Shown piece by piece: positions 1-9,340 of a stretch of DNA of 64,000 bases. The first letter of the stretch is position 1. Each line of letters begins with the position of its first letter. The notes below the pieces were generated by a model. It saw only the letters and a list, made by a program, of their open reading frames with translations. It did not search any database and had not been told where the DNA came from. Position numbers and translations under genes: made by a program. Source of the stretch: Candidatus Harpocratesius repetitus (GTDB taxonomy: Archaea > Asgardarchaeota > Lokiarchaeia > Sigyniarchaeales > Promethearchaeaceae); contig JAIZWK010000001.1 of NCBI GenBank assembly GCA_021498095.1, positions 3,473,450 through 3,537,449 of the forward strand, read 5' to 3'.

Positions 1-195
1 ATTATTTTTTATCAAGGGAATCAACAAGAGATAATTAAACCAAATTTTCGGGAGTCTGCATATACATCAGTAAAAAAAATAATAGAAAAGAACGAAATTC
101 AGCCAAAAAATTATACTAATTTAGTTGAAAAGGCATATCGGCGTGCTCAAGAAAAAAAGAAGGCAGTAATTAATCATATACACAATAATATCTAA
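1..195 (+). CDS. C-terminal end of an unidentified protein (partial)
   Basis: An open frame enters from the left edge and ends at a TAA at 193-195, giving the last 64 residues of a protein. The tail is basic and lysine/glutamate rich, with a predicted helix around 'KAYRRAQEKKKAV'. No family is recognisable from this fragment. It is followed by a short AT-rich spacer and a convergent phosphatase gene. Confidence 0.45.
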   Translation: MIFYQGNQQEIIKPNFRESAYTSVKKIIEKNEIQPKNYTNLVEKAYRRAQEKKKAVINHIHNNI

Positions 196-241
196 AATAA
201 ATCAAGAACAATTAAAAAAAATCAAGAACAATTAAGAATGA

Positions 242-778
242 TCAAGATTTTATATGAGTTTTTAGATTTTCTAATTTTTTTATCATGATAAGAAGATAAT
301 TGGCAATTTGATCCATTAAAGATTTGTAATCCTTATAACTATTATATAATGCCGGATCGGGCAGCTCAACCACTTTATTTTCTGCAGCTTCGGATAATAG
401 AATGCACTTTTCCCTATATTTTGAAGGTAGTAGAACATCTCGATGATCTTTTGTCATAACAATCAACGCTGTTGCATTTCGCAAATCTTCTTTATTTTTT
501 CTCATATGTCGAGGGATATGTTCTTTAATGCGTTCATCTGAAACATGATAATCTAATAAAGCTTTTGCAGTAAATGGATGAATAATTACATCTTTTTGCA
601 AAATAAATCCTCCACTTTGGATTTTAAAAGTAGAAACATCTAGAATAGGGCCTTCTTTAATCATTTTTTCAAATAATATTGCAGCAAATGGAGAACGGCA
701 TATATTACCAGCACAAAGAAAAATTAAATGAATTTTAGATAACTCCTGCATCTTCTTCCAAAATGTCTCATAATTCAT
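242..778 (-). CDS. Low-molecular-weight protein tyrosine phosphatase
   Basis: This 178-residue protein has the LMW-PTP signature near its N terminus: 'CAGNICRSP' gives the C-x5-R phosphate loop with Cys22 as nucleophile and Arg28. The late general-acid motif 'LPDPALYNS' is also present, and the length is normal for the family. Such enzymes dephosphorylate phosphotyrosine through a cysteinyl-phosphate intermediate, and arsenate reductases share the fold. About 15 residues precede the first core strand, slightly more than usual. The gene is monocistronic and transcribed away from the uS2 gene region. The cellular substrate is unknown. Confidence 0.85.
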   Translation of the reverse strand: MNYETFWKKMQELSKIHLIFLCAGNICRSPFAAILFEKMIKEGPILDVSTFKIQSGGFILQKDVIIHPFTAKALLDYHVSDERIKEHIPRHMRKNKEDLRNATALIVMTKDHRDVLLPSKYREKCILLSEAAENKVVELPDPALYNSYKDYKSLMDQIANYLLIMIKKLENLKTHIKS

Positions 779-980
779 AGATCTTTCAGCCGTATAATTT
801 TGAAAATAATTGCTTGACGATATACTTAATCATTTCTCTATATTCATTTTTCTTTATCTAAAAATTTCGTTAAGCATTCATAAAAAATTTAAGATATTCA
901 ATAAAATAGCAGTAAAGAAAAAATAGGAATTTGATTTATGATTTACATCATAATTACCTATAATAGGTAAAAGTCTTAAT

Positions 981-1700
981 TTACTCGGTAGAAGCAGGAA
1001 TTCGGCTTATTTTTGATTCAAATTCTTCTGGAGTAATATCAATATCTTCATCTTTCGCAATTTTACCACGTTCTCGCATAATTTGACGGGCTAATAACCA
1101 TAACATTTTAGAAAGACTTTTTCGACCACGATTATTACTTGGAATGGCTAAATCTATGTTATAAAGATAATCATCAGTATCAATAAATGAAACAACTGGA
1201 ATTCGGGCAAGTTGGGCTTCAGCTAATGCTTGTTTGTCTGCGTGTGGATCAATCATTAATAAAACATCGGCTTCTTTGAATTGATCAATCAAAGGATTCG
1301 TTAATGTTCCTGGAATGAAGCGATCTGCTAATGCTTTCGCACCTGTAACTTTACAAAAAGCCCGTACTGGAGCACGTCCATACCTACGAACAGAGCACAC
1401 CATTATTTTTTCTGGATCAAAAGAAGCGAGAAATTTAGCAGCTACACGTACTCGTTCATCTGTAGCGAGTAAATCAATTACATATAAGCCGTAAGAAGTT
1501 GTCCTGTAAATCCACTTTTCACTATGAATTGTTTTTAATTTAGTTCCAATATGAACTCCAGAACTCAAATAGTCATTTCGGGGGATAAGTAAGTTATCTT
1601 CCTTTTCTTCTTGTAAAACTACTGTTTCATCATCGAGGACGATTTCTTCTAGTTCATCTTCGCCTTCATCGACTTTATCTTTCTTTTTTTTATCAACCAT
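981..1700 (-). CDS. rpsB: Small-subunit ribosomal protein uS2
   Basis: The 239-residue protein is the archaeal/eukaryotic form of uS2 (eukaryotic SA/Rps0). Family features are 'YLSSGVHIGTKLKT', 'LMIDPHADKQALAEA' and the IP-V-SFIDTD segment ('ARIPVVSFIDTDDYLYNID'). An acidic N-terminal extension of about 35 residues (rich in K, D and E) precedes the domain. A good Shine-Dalgarno (AGGTGA) lies 6 nt before the ATG, which supports the start. It acts in the small subunit at the mRNA exit side. In many archaea uS2 sits with rpo and eno genes; here it stands alone. Confidence 0.95.
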   Translation of the reverse strand: MVDKKKKDKVDEGEDELEEIVLDDETVVLQEEKEDNLLIPRNDYLSSGVHIGTKLKTIHSEKWIYRTTSYGLYVIDLLATDERVRVAAKFLASFDPEKIMVCSVRRYGRAPVRAFCKVTGAKALADRFIPGTLTNPLIDQFKEADVLLMIDPHADKQALAEAQLARIPVVSFIDTDDYLYNIDLAIPSNNRGRKSLSKMLWLLARQIMRERGKIAKDEDIDITPEEFESKISRIPASTE

Positions 1701-1942
1701 GAATTTTCACCTATATATCGCATCATTGAAGGATTTCATCAATCAAGATTTATCCTTCTCACGAACGCTCAGAAACTTTTTTTCCAATGATAGAATTCAC
1801 TATCATCTGCTGAACGATTTAAGTAAAAAAGAGTTTTATTTAATATGAATTTTTTCGTTTTGGTGAAAAAAATAAAGATATCTTAATTTATTTGATGTAA
1901 ATCAGAAATGAGAAAAGAGTGATAAAGTGATAAAGTTTACAA

Positions 1943-1960
1943 ACAGAAAATGTATAAATT
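1943..1960 (+). promoter_or_regulatory. Putative BRE/TATA promoter for the membrane protein/GH127 operon
   Basis: An A-rich BRE-like stretch followed by TGTATAAATT is centred about 28 nt upstream of the ATG at 1983. That spacing is typical of archaeal TATA boxes and implies a leaderless or nearly leaderless transcript. The assignment rests on sequence pattern only. Confidence 0.4.
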
Positions 1961-1982
1961 ATTTAGCGGGTAGGTTATTTCT

Positions 1983-2513
1983 ATGCCAATTAACAATATC
2001 AAAATTCGGTATACCATAGCGATCCTATGGAGTTTAGTGCTGGCAATTTTTGGAGTGTTCATATATAGTAATTTTGTATATCGTGGCATGCGCTTACAAA
2101 ATGATATTTTCCCAAATTTCACAGCTGGTTCATTTAATAAATTTACTACCGGCTTATATCTTCTAGTTGGTTCTGGTTTTTCTGCCGATCTTTTTAATCT
2201 ATTTTCTTTGCAAAACTTACAAACTTATGGATTTTTTGGAATTTTATTTGGTGAAACTTTATGGCCCGCAATTTTAACTTGGGGATCCATAGGAATAATA
2301 ATCGGAATGTTCATAAAGGGGATAAAATATAGTGTTATAACTGCTCTTATATTTTATTCAGGAATATGTGTTATTTATTTTGTAATTGCCCTTCTCGCTG
2401 GTGTAAATCTTGCTGGAGGAAATTTCTTAGCAACATTGGGAGAACTTTTAACTGGTTTTATCTTTATATTCCTTTCAAGTATATTGGCAGGCTTCATTAA
2501 TGGTCCTCACTGA
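1983..2513 (+). CDS. Small polytopic membrane protein, unknown
   Basis: The 176-residue protein is very hydrophobic with about four transmembrane segments (around residues 10-30, 55-75, 90-135 and 145-172) and glycine-rich turns. I do not recognise a family. The 3' end overlaps the next gene by 14 nt, so it is probably translationally coupled with the GH127 glycosidase. It could be an anchor or transport accessory for that enzyme (inference). A TATA-like box 28 nt upstream suggests this is the first gene of the pair. Confidence 0.6.
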   Translation: MPINNIKIRYTIAILWSLVLAIFGVFIYSNFVYRGMRLQNDIFPNFTAGSFNKFTTGLYLLVGSGFSADLFNLFSLQNLQTYGFFGILFGETLWPAILTWGSIGIIIGMFIKGIKYSVITALIFYSGICVIYFVIALLAGVNLAGGNFLATLGELLTGFIFIFLSSILAGFINGPH

Positions 2514-4614
2514 AATTCAAGTTAATCAAATTGAAATTTCTGATTATTTTTGGAACAAGGTGCTACATCAAAATCAAGAAATTGCAATTATTCATCAATG
2601 GAATATGCTGGAATTATTTGGTAGTATTGACAATTTTCGTATAGTTGCTGGGCTAAAACATAAATATGGGGAAGGATTTCGTAGAGGATATTTTTATACA
2701 GATTCTGATGTTTATAAATGGGCTGAAGCAGCATCTTGGTTGATACTCTCATATCCCAGCAATTCTCGCTTAAAAGGACTTTTGAACGAATTGATTGAAA
2801 TAATTGAGCAAACACAGGAAGAAGATGGATATTTATTTACTTACAATCAATTCCATTTTTCTAATCAACGTTGGAAAAATTTATCCATTGAACACGAATT
2901 ATACTGCTTGGGTCATTTGATTGAAGCAGGTATCGCACATTATCAAGTAGATCGCCAATCCATTCTTTTTACTTGCGCTCAGAAAAGTGCAAATTTGTTG
3001 GTTCGTGATTTTCTTCATTCTTCTTTTTTTGGAACTCCTGGACATCCTGAAGTTGAATTTGCCCTTTTAAAGCTCTATGAAATTACCCAAAAACGTGATT
3101 ATTTTTATTTAGCACAGAAATTTATCGAATATCGCGGAAAAAACCGAGTATTTGGCATAAAACTACTAAGAGAAAACTTCAATCATATGAAGAGAGAAAA
3201 AATAATTAAGAAACAAAAAAAGAGATTTGAAAAAAATAATAATAATAATAAGGAAAGCTTAAAGAATTCTCAAATTGAAAAATTAATCCAAAATGATTTT
3301 GGATTCATGGAAACAATGATACCAGGCGAAAAAAGAAAATTTTTAATGCGTTCACTTTATCAATTTTTTTCAGGTATTTACTTTCAAGAGAATAAACCTT
3401 TTCGGCAAAGATCACATCCAGAAGGACATGCTGTCCGTTTTGGTTATTTTCAAGCAGCAGTTACACGGTATGCTCAAGAATTAGGTGAAAAGGAAATTCT
3501 ATCCAACATAATAAAATGTTGGGAAAATATGGTAAAAAAATATATGTACATTACAGGCGGATTGGGATCTTTACCAATTGTTGAAGGATTTGGCCGCCCT
3601 TATGAGTTACCTAATGAGACAGCTTATTGTGAAACTTGTGCGGCAATTGCTAGTATTTTATGGACATGGCAGCTGTTCTTGATTACAAAACATCCAGAAA
3701 TGCTTGATATTATCGAATTACAGCTGCATAACGCAATGTTGGTTGGCATGGGAATTGAAGGTGATACATATCTTTATAGAAATATATTATCAAGCGAAGG
3801 AAATATCCAAAGGAGTAAGTGGTACCTCACACCTTGCTGCCCTTCAAATATTTCACGAATATTGGGGCAATTGGGCAAATTTTGTTATGCAATTGAACCC
3901 AATAAATTATTTGTTAATCTATACATTGGAAATACGACAAATATTGACCTTCCTTTGGAAAATTCCATATCATTAGGTGAGAAAAGAATCATTTCAATTT
4001 CAATACAAATGGATGTAGATATGATACACAAAGGAACAGTAAAATTGAGTTTTAAAATCCAAAAGCCTTATAAATTCACAATCATGCTCCGCATCCCCTA
4101 TTGGGTATCTAAATCTGAGGTAAAAGCCAATGGAATTACAATTAAAGAAGAAATATTAGAAAAGAAATTCTTACCTAACACTAAACCTAATTTTGATCAA
4201 TTCTTTCAGAGTGAAAAATTTCAATCAAAATGGCTTCAAATAACTCGCCTCTGGAAGCAAAATAATGACATAACTATCCAATTTCCACTTTCTATTCGAA
4301 AATTACATTCACATCCAAAAGTGAAATCAAATAGAGGAAAAATAGCATTGGCAAGAGGCCCACTCATTTATTGCTCCGAATCAGTTGACAATCCTCAGAT
4401 GAAAACAAGATCCCTAATTTTAGATGAAAATCCACAAATTAACTTTGAATACAATTCGGTATTGCTAAAAGGAATTCCGACTCTTTTAACTTCTGATAAT
4501 AATGAAGAAAAAGTCAGATTAATCCCATATTTTGCATGGGCCAACCGTGCACCTTCAAAGATGATTGTTTGGATCCCTCAACAACAAAGCCATTCTTTGA
4601 AAGAGAAACCTTAA
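2500..4614 (+). CDS. Glycoside hydrolase family 127 (beta-L-arabinofuranosidase-like, DUF1680)
   Basis: The 704-residue protein has the GH127 hallmarks. The catalytic region 'LPNETAYCETCAAI' supplies Glu378 and Cys380, 'PCCPSN' supplies Cys446/Cys447, and Glu362 lies exactly 16 residues before Glu378, as the acid/base glutamate does in the characterised enzyme HypBA1. In HypBA1 the Zn ligands are one Glu and three Cys, and one of those cysteines is the nucleophile; all have counterparts here. An (alpha/alpha)6-type N-terminal part is followed by beta-rich C-terminal domains. Residues about 228-262 form a low-complexity Lys/Asn insertion. No signal peptide is seen, so it is probably cytoplasmic. 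Expected role is removal of terminal L-arabinofuranose or a related sugar; the exact specificity is unknown. Confidence 0.85.
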   Translation: MVLTEIQVNQIEISDYFWNKVLHQNQEIAIIHQWNMLELFGSIDNFRIVAGLKHKYGEGFRRGYFYTDSDVYKWAEAASWLILSYPSNSRLKGLLNELIEIIEQTQEEDGYLFTYNQFHFSNQRWKNLSIEHELYCLGHLIEAGIAHYQVDRQSILFTCAQKSANLLVRDFLHSSFFGTPGHPEVEFALLKLYEITQKRDYFYLAQKFIEYRGKNRVFGIKLLRENFNHMKREKIIKKQKKRFEKNNNNNKESLKNSQIEKLIQNDFGFMETMIPGEKRKFLMRSLYQFFSGIYFQENKPFRQRSHPEGHAVRFGYFQAAVTRYAQELGEKEILSNIIKCWENMVKKYMYITGGLGSLPIVEGFGRPYELPNETAYCETCAAIASILWTWQLFLITKHPEMLDIIELQLHNAMLVGMGIEGDTYLYRNILSSEGNIQRSKWYLTPCCPSNISRILGQLGKFCYAIEPNKLFVNLYIGNTTNIDLPLENSISLGEKRIISISIQMDVDMIHKGTVKLSFKIQKPYKFTIMLRIPYWVSKSEVKANGITIKEEILEKKFLPNTKPNFDQFFQSEKFQSKWLQITRLWKQNNDITIQFPLSIRKLHSHPKVKSNRGKIALARGPLIYCSESVDNPQMKTRSLILDENPQINFEYNSVLLKGIPTLLTSDNNEEKVRLIPYFAWANRAPSKMIVWIPQQQSHSLKEKP

Positions 4615-4650
4615 AATATTTAAATAATTACTCTCATTGGAGAGAATCTT

Positions 4651-5049
4651 ATGCGACGAAAGGGTTTAACTATTTTTTGGCCCCAATATTTTGATCTTAA
4701 TCGATCGATTCGACTAGGGCGACGAGTTCCCAGAGAATTAGCAATATCACGCCCAACATCCTTAGATTTATATGAAGCAGCTCAACATTTGAAATATTAT
4801 GTCGAACATGATAAGACAGCTCGATATCCTCGCACTTCTTCTGATCATCCAGGTCGTGTTTTAATCGATACAATGGGCCAAAAAAAAACATTCGTAATGC
4901 ATAAATTGGCGCCTGAAATCAAAAAAGTTAAGCAAAAACGCAAGGATGCTGCCCAGTTAGCCAAAAGGAAGAAAAAGCATCGAACAAATAAAGAAATTCT
5001 TCAAGAAAAACTTCGCAAAAAGCAATATGCAAAGAAAAAAAAGAAATAA
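4651..5049 (+). CDS. srp19: Signal recognition particle subunit SRP19
   Basis: The 132-residue protein starts with the SRP19 core: 'FWPQYFDLNRSIRLGRRVP' and 'ISRPTSLDLYEAAQHL', plus 'YPRTSSDHPGRVLI'. SRP19 binds helices 6 and 8 of 7S RNA and prepares them for SRP54 in co-translational targeting. After about residue 85 the protein carries a long Lys/Arg-rich tail (about 45 residues), as in eukaryotic and several archaeal homologues. A GGAG Shine-Dalgarno sits shortly before the ATG. Confidence 0.92.
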   Translation: MRRKGLTIFWPQYFDLNRSIRLGRRVPRELAISRPTSLDLYEAAQHLKYYVEHDKTARYPRTSSDHPGRVLIDTMGQKKTFVMHKLAPEIKKVKQKRKDAAQLAKRKKKHRTNKEILQEKLRKKQYAKKKKK

Positions 5050-5143
5050 TTAAGGAAATATATTTTAAGAGAAATAAATTCAAAGAAATATCCTAATTGC
5101 TGTAATTTTGAAAACAAAAATCGGGAGAAAAAAGAGGATTTAA

Positions 5144-6235
5144 ATGATTGTTATATGTCCAATTGCTGGAGTCGGTTCTTACTTACAACCCTTTGTGGTT
5201 TCAAAACCAAAAGCGTTAATTAAAGTCGCAGGAAAACCCATTATTGCTCATACATTAGAAAGAATTCAACAAGTAGTTCCTAAAGGAACAACTATTGTTT
5301 TTATTGTGGGATATAAAAAGCGGTTATTAATTGAATATATAACCCATCTTAATGAAAACATGGACAATTACTTTCAATTAGAATTTGTTGAGCAAGAATC
5401 ATGTGGAATGCATAATGATAAACCATTTTTCTCAGGAATAGGAGATGCAATTGCTTTAGCAAAACCATTCGCAGATAATAAAGATTGTTTTGTCTTTTTC
5501 AGCGATCGTCTTCCAGTAAACAACTATACTACTTTATTACAGCAATGTGAGAGTAATAACTATGATGGAATAATAAATGTGCAAGAAGTTGATGATCCCG
5601 AAAATTACGGAGTATGTGTGTTGGACGAACATCAAATCGTTCAAAAAATCTATGAAAAGCCCACATCATTTATATCTAAACTCTCAATACAAGGTGCGTT
5701 TTTAATTAAAAAATCAATTTCAAAAAGATTTATGGATTATTTAGTAGAACAAGCGAACACTCCACTAATTCCAGGAGAAACACACAGTTACGTGCCAATT
5801 ATTCAAAGACTGATAAATGAAGGTGCAAAAATCGGTATTCATCAAATGAAACAGAAAATGCTTGATTTTGGATCTCTAGATAAATTTTTAGAAGGAAATC
5901 AAGAATTATTAGAATTTCATAAATCATCACTTGAAAAAATAAAAAAATTAAAACAAAAAGGCAAAATTATCAATTCTACAATTATATCACCTGTTTTTCT
6001 TGGAGATGATGTCTTTATTTCTTCTTCCGTAATTGGTCCAAACACATCTATTGGAAATAAAAGCAAAATAAATCGATGCATCCTTTCTAATACTGTAATT
6101 GGGGACAATTGTGATTTAAGCAATTTTTGTACAGATTCCTCTATTATTGGTGATTTTGTTACCTTGGAAAATATGATAAAAAATCGACTCTCTATTGGGG
6201 ACGATTCTTCAATTGTTTCATCAAAAAATATATAA
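5144..6235 (+). CDS. Sugar-phosphate nucleotidylyltransferase with left-handed beta-helix
   Basis: The N-terminal domain (about 1-235) is a GT-A-like nucleotidylyltransferase: 'PIAGVGSYLQPF', 'SKPKALIKVAGKPII' and the metal-binding aspartate in 'FFSDRLP'. Residues about 275-355 contain hexapeptide repeats (V/I-I-G type, e.g. 'SSVIGPNTSIGNKSKI'), as in archaeal glucose-1-phosphate thymidylyl/uridylyltransferases and GlmU-like enzymes. The usual G-x-G-T-R-L loop reads G-V-G-S-Y-L, so the conserved Arg is replaced. It would make an NDP-sugar for glycan or lipid synthesis; the sugar and nucleotide cannot be read from the sequence. Confidence 0.8.
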   Translation: MIVICPIAGVGSYLQPFVVSKPKALIKVAGKPIIAHTLERIQQVVPKGTTIVFIVGYKKRLLIEYITHLNENMDNYFQLEFVEQESCGMHNDKPFFSGIGDAIALAKPFADNKDCFVFFSDRLPVNNYTTLLQQCESNNYDGIINVQEVDDPENYGVCVLDEHQIVQKIYEKPTSFISKLSIQGAFLIKKSISKRFMDYLVEQANTPLIPGETHSYVPIIQRLINEGAKIGIHQMKQKMLDFGSLDKFLEGNQELLEFHKSSLEKIKKLKQKGKIINSTIISPVFLGDDVFISSSVIGPNTSIGNKSKINRCILSNTVIGDNCDLSNFCTDSSIIGDFVTLENMIKNRLSIGDDSSIVSSKNI

Positions 6236-6406
6236 TAAATATCAAAGAATAAGATATTATGAAATATTGAAAAGATTTTGCTCCAAAAGATAAAGAAATC
6301 TGCTTTACTTCATCTTTACTTCATAATTATCTTATCTTAATGTATATCTCTATAAAATGATAATTTATTTAAAATTTTAATAAAAATGCGATAAAAAAAA
6401 GGTAGA

Positions 6407-6793
6407 TTATTCTTCTTTCAACAAAATGCCGTTAATTTGCCCTGTTTGACCTGGACGGCTGGTAATTCTGACTTTTCCTAATTCTGTTTCAACAATTGCA
6501 CCTTTAGTTATGATATTTCTACGCTGATAATCAACAGACGCCGTATTTTTTTCTAATCGGGTAATTTTTGCACGTGTTGTAGTTTTTGTATCAGGATCAG
6601 AAACATTTACGAGATTGGAAGAGTATGCTTTGATTTTAATATTTCCACCGCGGGTTCGGACAATTTTCTTACGCTCATCTGCAATATGAGTTTCAATTGG
6701 ATTACGACCCATACGTGCTTTACGTTTTTTATGAGCAGTTTTAACCTTTGCGCCCGAAGGTTTTCGCCTGGATCTTTCTTGATAATTAACCAC
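6407..6793 (-). CDS. rps8e: Small-subunit ribosomal protein eS8
   Basis: The 128-residue protein matches archaeal eS8: 'RRKPSGAKVKTAHKKRKARMG' style basic N terminus, 'VRTRGGNIKIKAYSSN', and the C-terminal 'VRITSRPGQTGQINGILL'. Length is normal. eS8 is found only in archaea and eukaryotes, so it confirms the domain of the host. The gene is monocistronic. Confidence 0.95.
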   Translation of the reverse strand: MVNYQERSRRKPSGAKVKTAHKKRKARMGRNPIETHIADERKKIVRTRGGNIKIKAYSSNLVNVSDPDTKTTTRAKITRLEKNTASVDYQRRNIITKGAIVETELGKVRITSRPGQTGQINGILLKEE

Positions 6794-6983
6794 GATATAT
6801 CACTAAGAACTTCAACGTAGGATTTAATTAAAATTTTTCTCTTTCCACACTTGATCGCAGAATCCTATAAAGTTAAGCCCGAGTTTTTATCTGCTTTAAA
6901 CTTTATGCTCTAATTTTTATGAGTTATTATCAGATAATATAATAAGGGCAATTAATCTGTTAAATTTTTAATACAATATTTTA

Positions 6984-8276
6984 TCAAAAATCAGGAGTGA
7001 AGGAATTTTCAAATTTTTTTTCAATAGTTTGAATAATTTCCAGAATAATTTTTTCTAATTGTTCACCTAATCTTATACATTCTTCCTTTTTTAAAGACAA
7101 TTTACCCCATCTGTATTGTTCGAATTGATTTGTGAGTTGAATTAATTGTCCAGAGAAATGTGGCATATTTTTCAAAGATTTATGGAAAATCTTACTTAGA
7201 GAAAGATTATAATGAATTAAATAATGATAAAACAAATTAAATAAGTATTTTGGCTCTAATTGAGATGAATTCGATGTTTTGATATTACTAGATTTTCTTT
7301 TTAGAATATAACACTTTTTTTTCAAAGGAGAATATAAAAATGGTTTATCAGCACCAAGATCTAAAAAAATAAAGAATATTTCTTGATATTGAAGATAATC
7401 GTGAAATATATTTTGGAAAACAACAGTATTTTTCAGATCTTGGTGATCAATACCGGAGAGAACAACAAATTCAATATCGATCCAATCAAATGGGACATAA
7501 ACTGTATTGATTTTATGAATAATCGATAATATCAATGAATTCTGAAATAAATTAGCATTTTCTACCATTTCTTTTTGATGTAAAGTATTTCTTTTTAATG
7601 GAAATTGCATGAACAAATTACTTATGATTAATAATAAAGAACAGAAAAGAAAACACATTAAAGAAGGAAATTGAAGAAAATAAGATGAAAATATCGAAAA
7701 AAGGCGCAAAGTATAACCAACTATTAATAAGATTGTTAAAAAAACTGAAGAAAAAGGGATTATTCTAATTAAAAAGAATAATTTTAGAGATAGAAATTTT
7801 CTTGAATTTTGATCGAAAGGAGAAATGAAGAATACTTTTGCTAATTTCATGTCAAATTCTTTATGCTTATCTGAAATGAACTCAAAATTGAAACTTCTCC
7901 CAGTTTGAAGTTCAGATTTAGACAAGTGGAGGCGTTTCCAGAAATTAAATACATGATTATTTATCAATAACAATAATAGTAAATTAATAGCAAAAATTGA
8001 AATAATCGATGAATTATTTAATGGGGCAAAAAGGAGAAAAGTAGAAGAAAAAACCCACCATATTAAAGAAATTAAATTATTAAAGAACGAATTTGATGAA
8101 TAGGAAAAAGAATTAATCTTATATGAGTAATTATTTTTTTTACTCCATTCAAGAAAAAAAATTGGCCATTTATCTTTGTTATGCATATTTTTTTTTGAGA
8201 AATCTTGAAGTATGTGATAAATTTGTGAGAAAGAGCCATTATCTTGAATAGAATCTATTTTCTTCATCCCTAACAT
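6984..8276 (-). CDS. Membrane protein of unknown function
   Basis: The 430-residue protein has a soluble N-terminal segment (about 1-65), about four transmembrane helices in two hairpins (about 68-115 and 168-235), and a soluble, presumably cytoplasmic C-terminal half of about 200 residues. A segment near residue 260, 'VPFDWIDIEFVVLSGID', could be the edge of an alpha/beta domain. I do not recognise the family. Only 26 bp separate its ATG from the divergent UPF0200 gene, so promoter elements must overlap a coding region or a real start lies downstream (the next ATG is codon 4). Confidence 0.6.
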   Translation of the reverse strand: MLGMKKIDSIQDNGSFSQIYHILQDFSKKNMHNKDKWPIFFLEWSKKNNYSYKINSFSYSSNSFFNNLISLIWWVFSSTFLLFAPLNNSSIISIFAINLLLLLLINNHVFNFWKRLHLSKSELQTGRSFNFEFISDKHKEFDMKLAKVFFISPFDQNSRKFLSLKLFFLIRIIPFSSVFLTILLIVGYTLRLFSIFSSYFLQFPSLMCFLFCSLLLIISNLFMQFPLKRNTLHQKEMVENANLFQNSLILSIIHKINTVYVPFDWIDIEFVVLSGIDHQDLKNTVVFQNIFHDYLQYQEIFFIFLDLGADKPFLYSPLKKKCYILKRKSSNIKTSNSSQLEPKYLFNLFYHYLIHYNLSLSKIFHKSLKNMPHFSGQLIQLTNQFEQYRWGKLSLKKEECIRLGEQLEKIILEIIQTIEKKFENSFTPDF

Positions 8277-8302
8277 TCATTTAGTATGGAATCTTTATAA
8301 GC

Positions 8303-8866
8303 ATGATCATGAAAACGTTATGGGGAATCGTTGGATTACCCGGAAGTGGGAAATCTCAAGCAATTTCTTTTGGTAAACAATTTGCACCAGTAATTGTTAT
8401 GGGAGATGTAATTCGGGAGGAAACACTTCGAAGAGGATTGGAGATAAATCCTGAAAATTTAGGGAAAATTGCAAGAGAACTTAGAAAAAATGAAGGAAAA
8501 GCAGCAATTGCTCGTCGATGTGCGGAAAAAATCGAACAAATCCAGAGTCCGATCATAATTATTGATGGAATTCGCTCTATGTTTGAAGTTGATTTTTTTA
8601 GGGAGCGTTATAATTTAATATTGATTGCATTAAGCGTTTCTGAAAAAATAAGATATGAACGCTTGAGATCCAGAAATAGAGCCGATGATTCTCAAGAAAT
8701 GCAAATTATACGCCAACGAGATGAACGTGAATTATCATTTGGACTTGGAGATGTAATTGATAATGCATATTATATTATTGATAATAATGGAAGTTTACTT
8801 GATTTGGAGCGAAATTGCACCGCACTTTTTCAGAAATTAAGAAAAGATTCAAAAGAAGGAAAATAA
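8303..8866 (+). CDS. UPF0200-family P-loop nucleotide kinase-like protein
   Basis: The 187-residue protein has a Walker A loop near the N terminus ('GLPGSGKSQA') and the UPF0200 pattern 'VIVMGDVIREETLRRGL', with a later 'IIDGIRSMFE'. The family resembles adenylate and dephospho-CoA kinases, but its substrate is not established as far as I know. The third codon is also ATG (8309). It is followed 4 nt later by the UPF0201 gene; the two are neighbours in many archaea, so this is a conserved archaeal pair. Confidence 0.82.
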   Translation: MIMKTLWGIVGLPGSGKSQAISFGKQFAPVIVMGDVIREETLRRGLEINPENLGKIARELRKNEGKAAIARRCAEKIEQIQSPIIIIDGIRSMFEVDFFRERYNLILIALSVSEKIRYERLRSRNRADDSQEMQIIRQRDERELSFGLGDVIDNAYYIIDNNGSLLDLERNCTALFQKLRKDSKEGK

Positions 8867-8870
8867 AAAT

Positions 8871-9317
8871 ATGATAACATTGATATTATTCACTAAAATA
8901 TATCCATCCGAAGATCCAAATATTATCGAGCAAATTTTGGCACAATTTGGAACACCAGAAAAGATAGAGATAAAAGATTCTTCAGAATCACAAGTAAAAG
9001 AAATTCAGATGGTATTTCATGGAAGAGAGAATACTAACTTTATATTTTCACAAATAAGAAAAAACCGGACTGTAGAAGCTTTTCGACAATTTTTACTTGC
9101 AAAATTAGAAGCAGAAACTAATTCCATTACTTTCATGATCAATAAACAAGTATTGACTAAAGGAAAAATAGTACTTTGTAAAACACCTTCTGAATCTCCT
9201 TTGGGTCCTGTTTGGGTAACCTTAGAATCAACAAATTTACCGATATTGATTGATTATCTTTTTCCACCAACTAAAAAAGGTAAAGTAATTGAAGCAAAAG
9301 TAATACCTGTTGAATAA
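8871..9317 (+). CDS. UPF0201 (COG1325) protein, predicted RNA-binding/exosome-associated
   Basis: The 148-residue protein fits the archaeal DUF54/UPF0201 family: N-terminal 'PSEDPNIIEQILAQFG', central 'RNRTVEAFRQFLL' and 'LGPVWVTLES...'. COG1325 is described as a predicted exosome subunit with an RNA-binding fold; that role is by family only. It is co-transcribed with the upstream P-loop kinase-like gene (4 nt gap). Confidence 0.8.
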   Translation: MITLILFTKIYPSEDPNIIEQILAQFGTPEKIEIKDSSESQVKEIQMVFHGRENTNFIFSQIRKNRTVEAFRQFLLAKLEAETNSITFMINKQVLTKGKIVLCKTPSESPLGPVWVTLESTNLPILIDYLFPPTKKGKVIEAKVIPVE

Positions 9318-9340
9318 TAAAATAAAAAGAAGTTAAAAAA

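Noticed and set aside
5917-6123. Minus-strand ORF inside the nucleotidylyltransferase beta-helix
   Set aside because: Shadow of the hexapeptide-repeat coding region.
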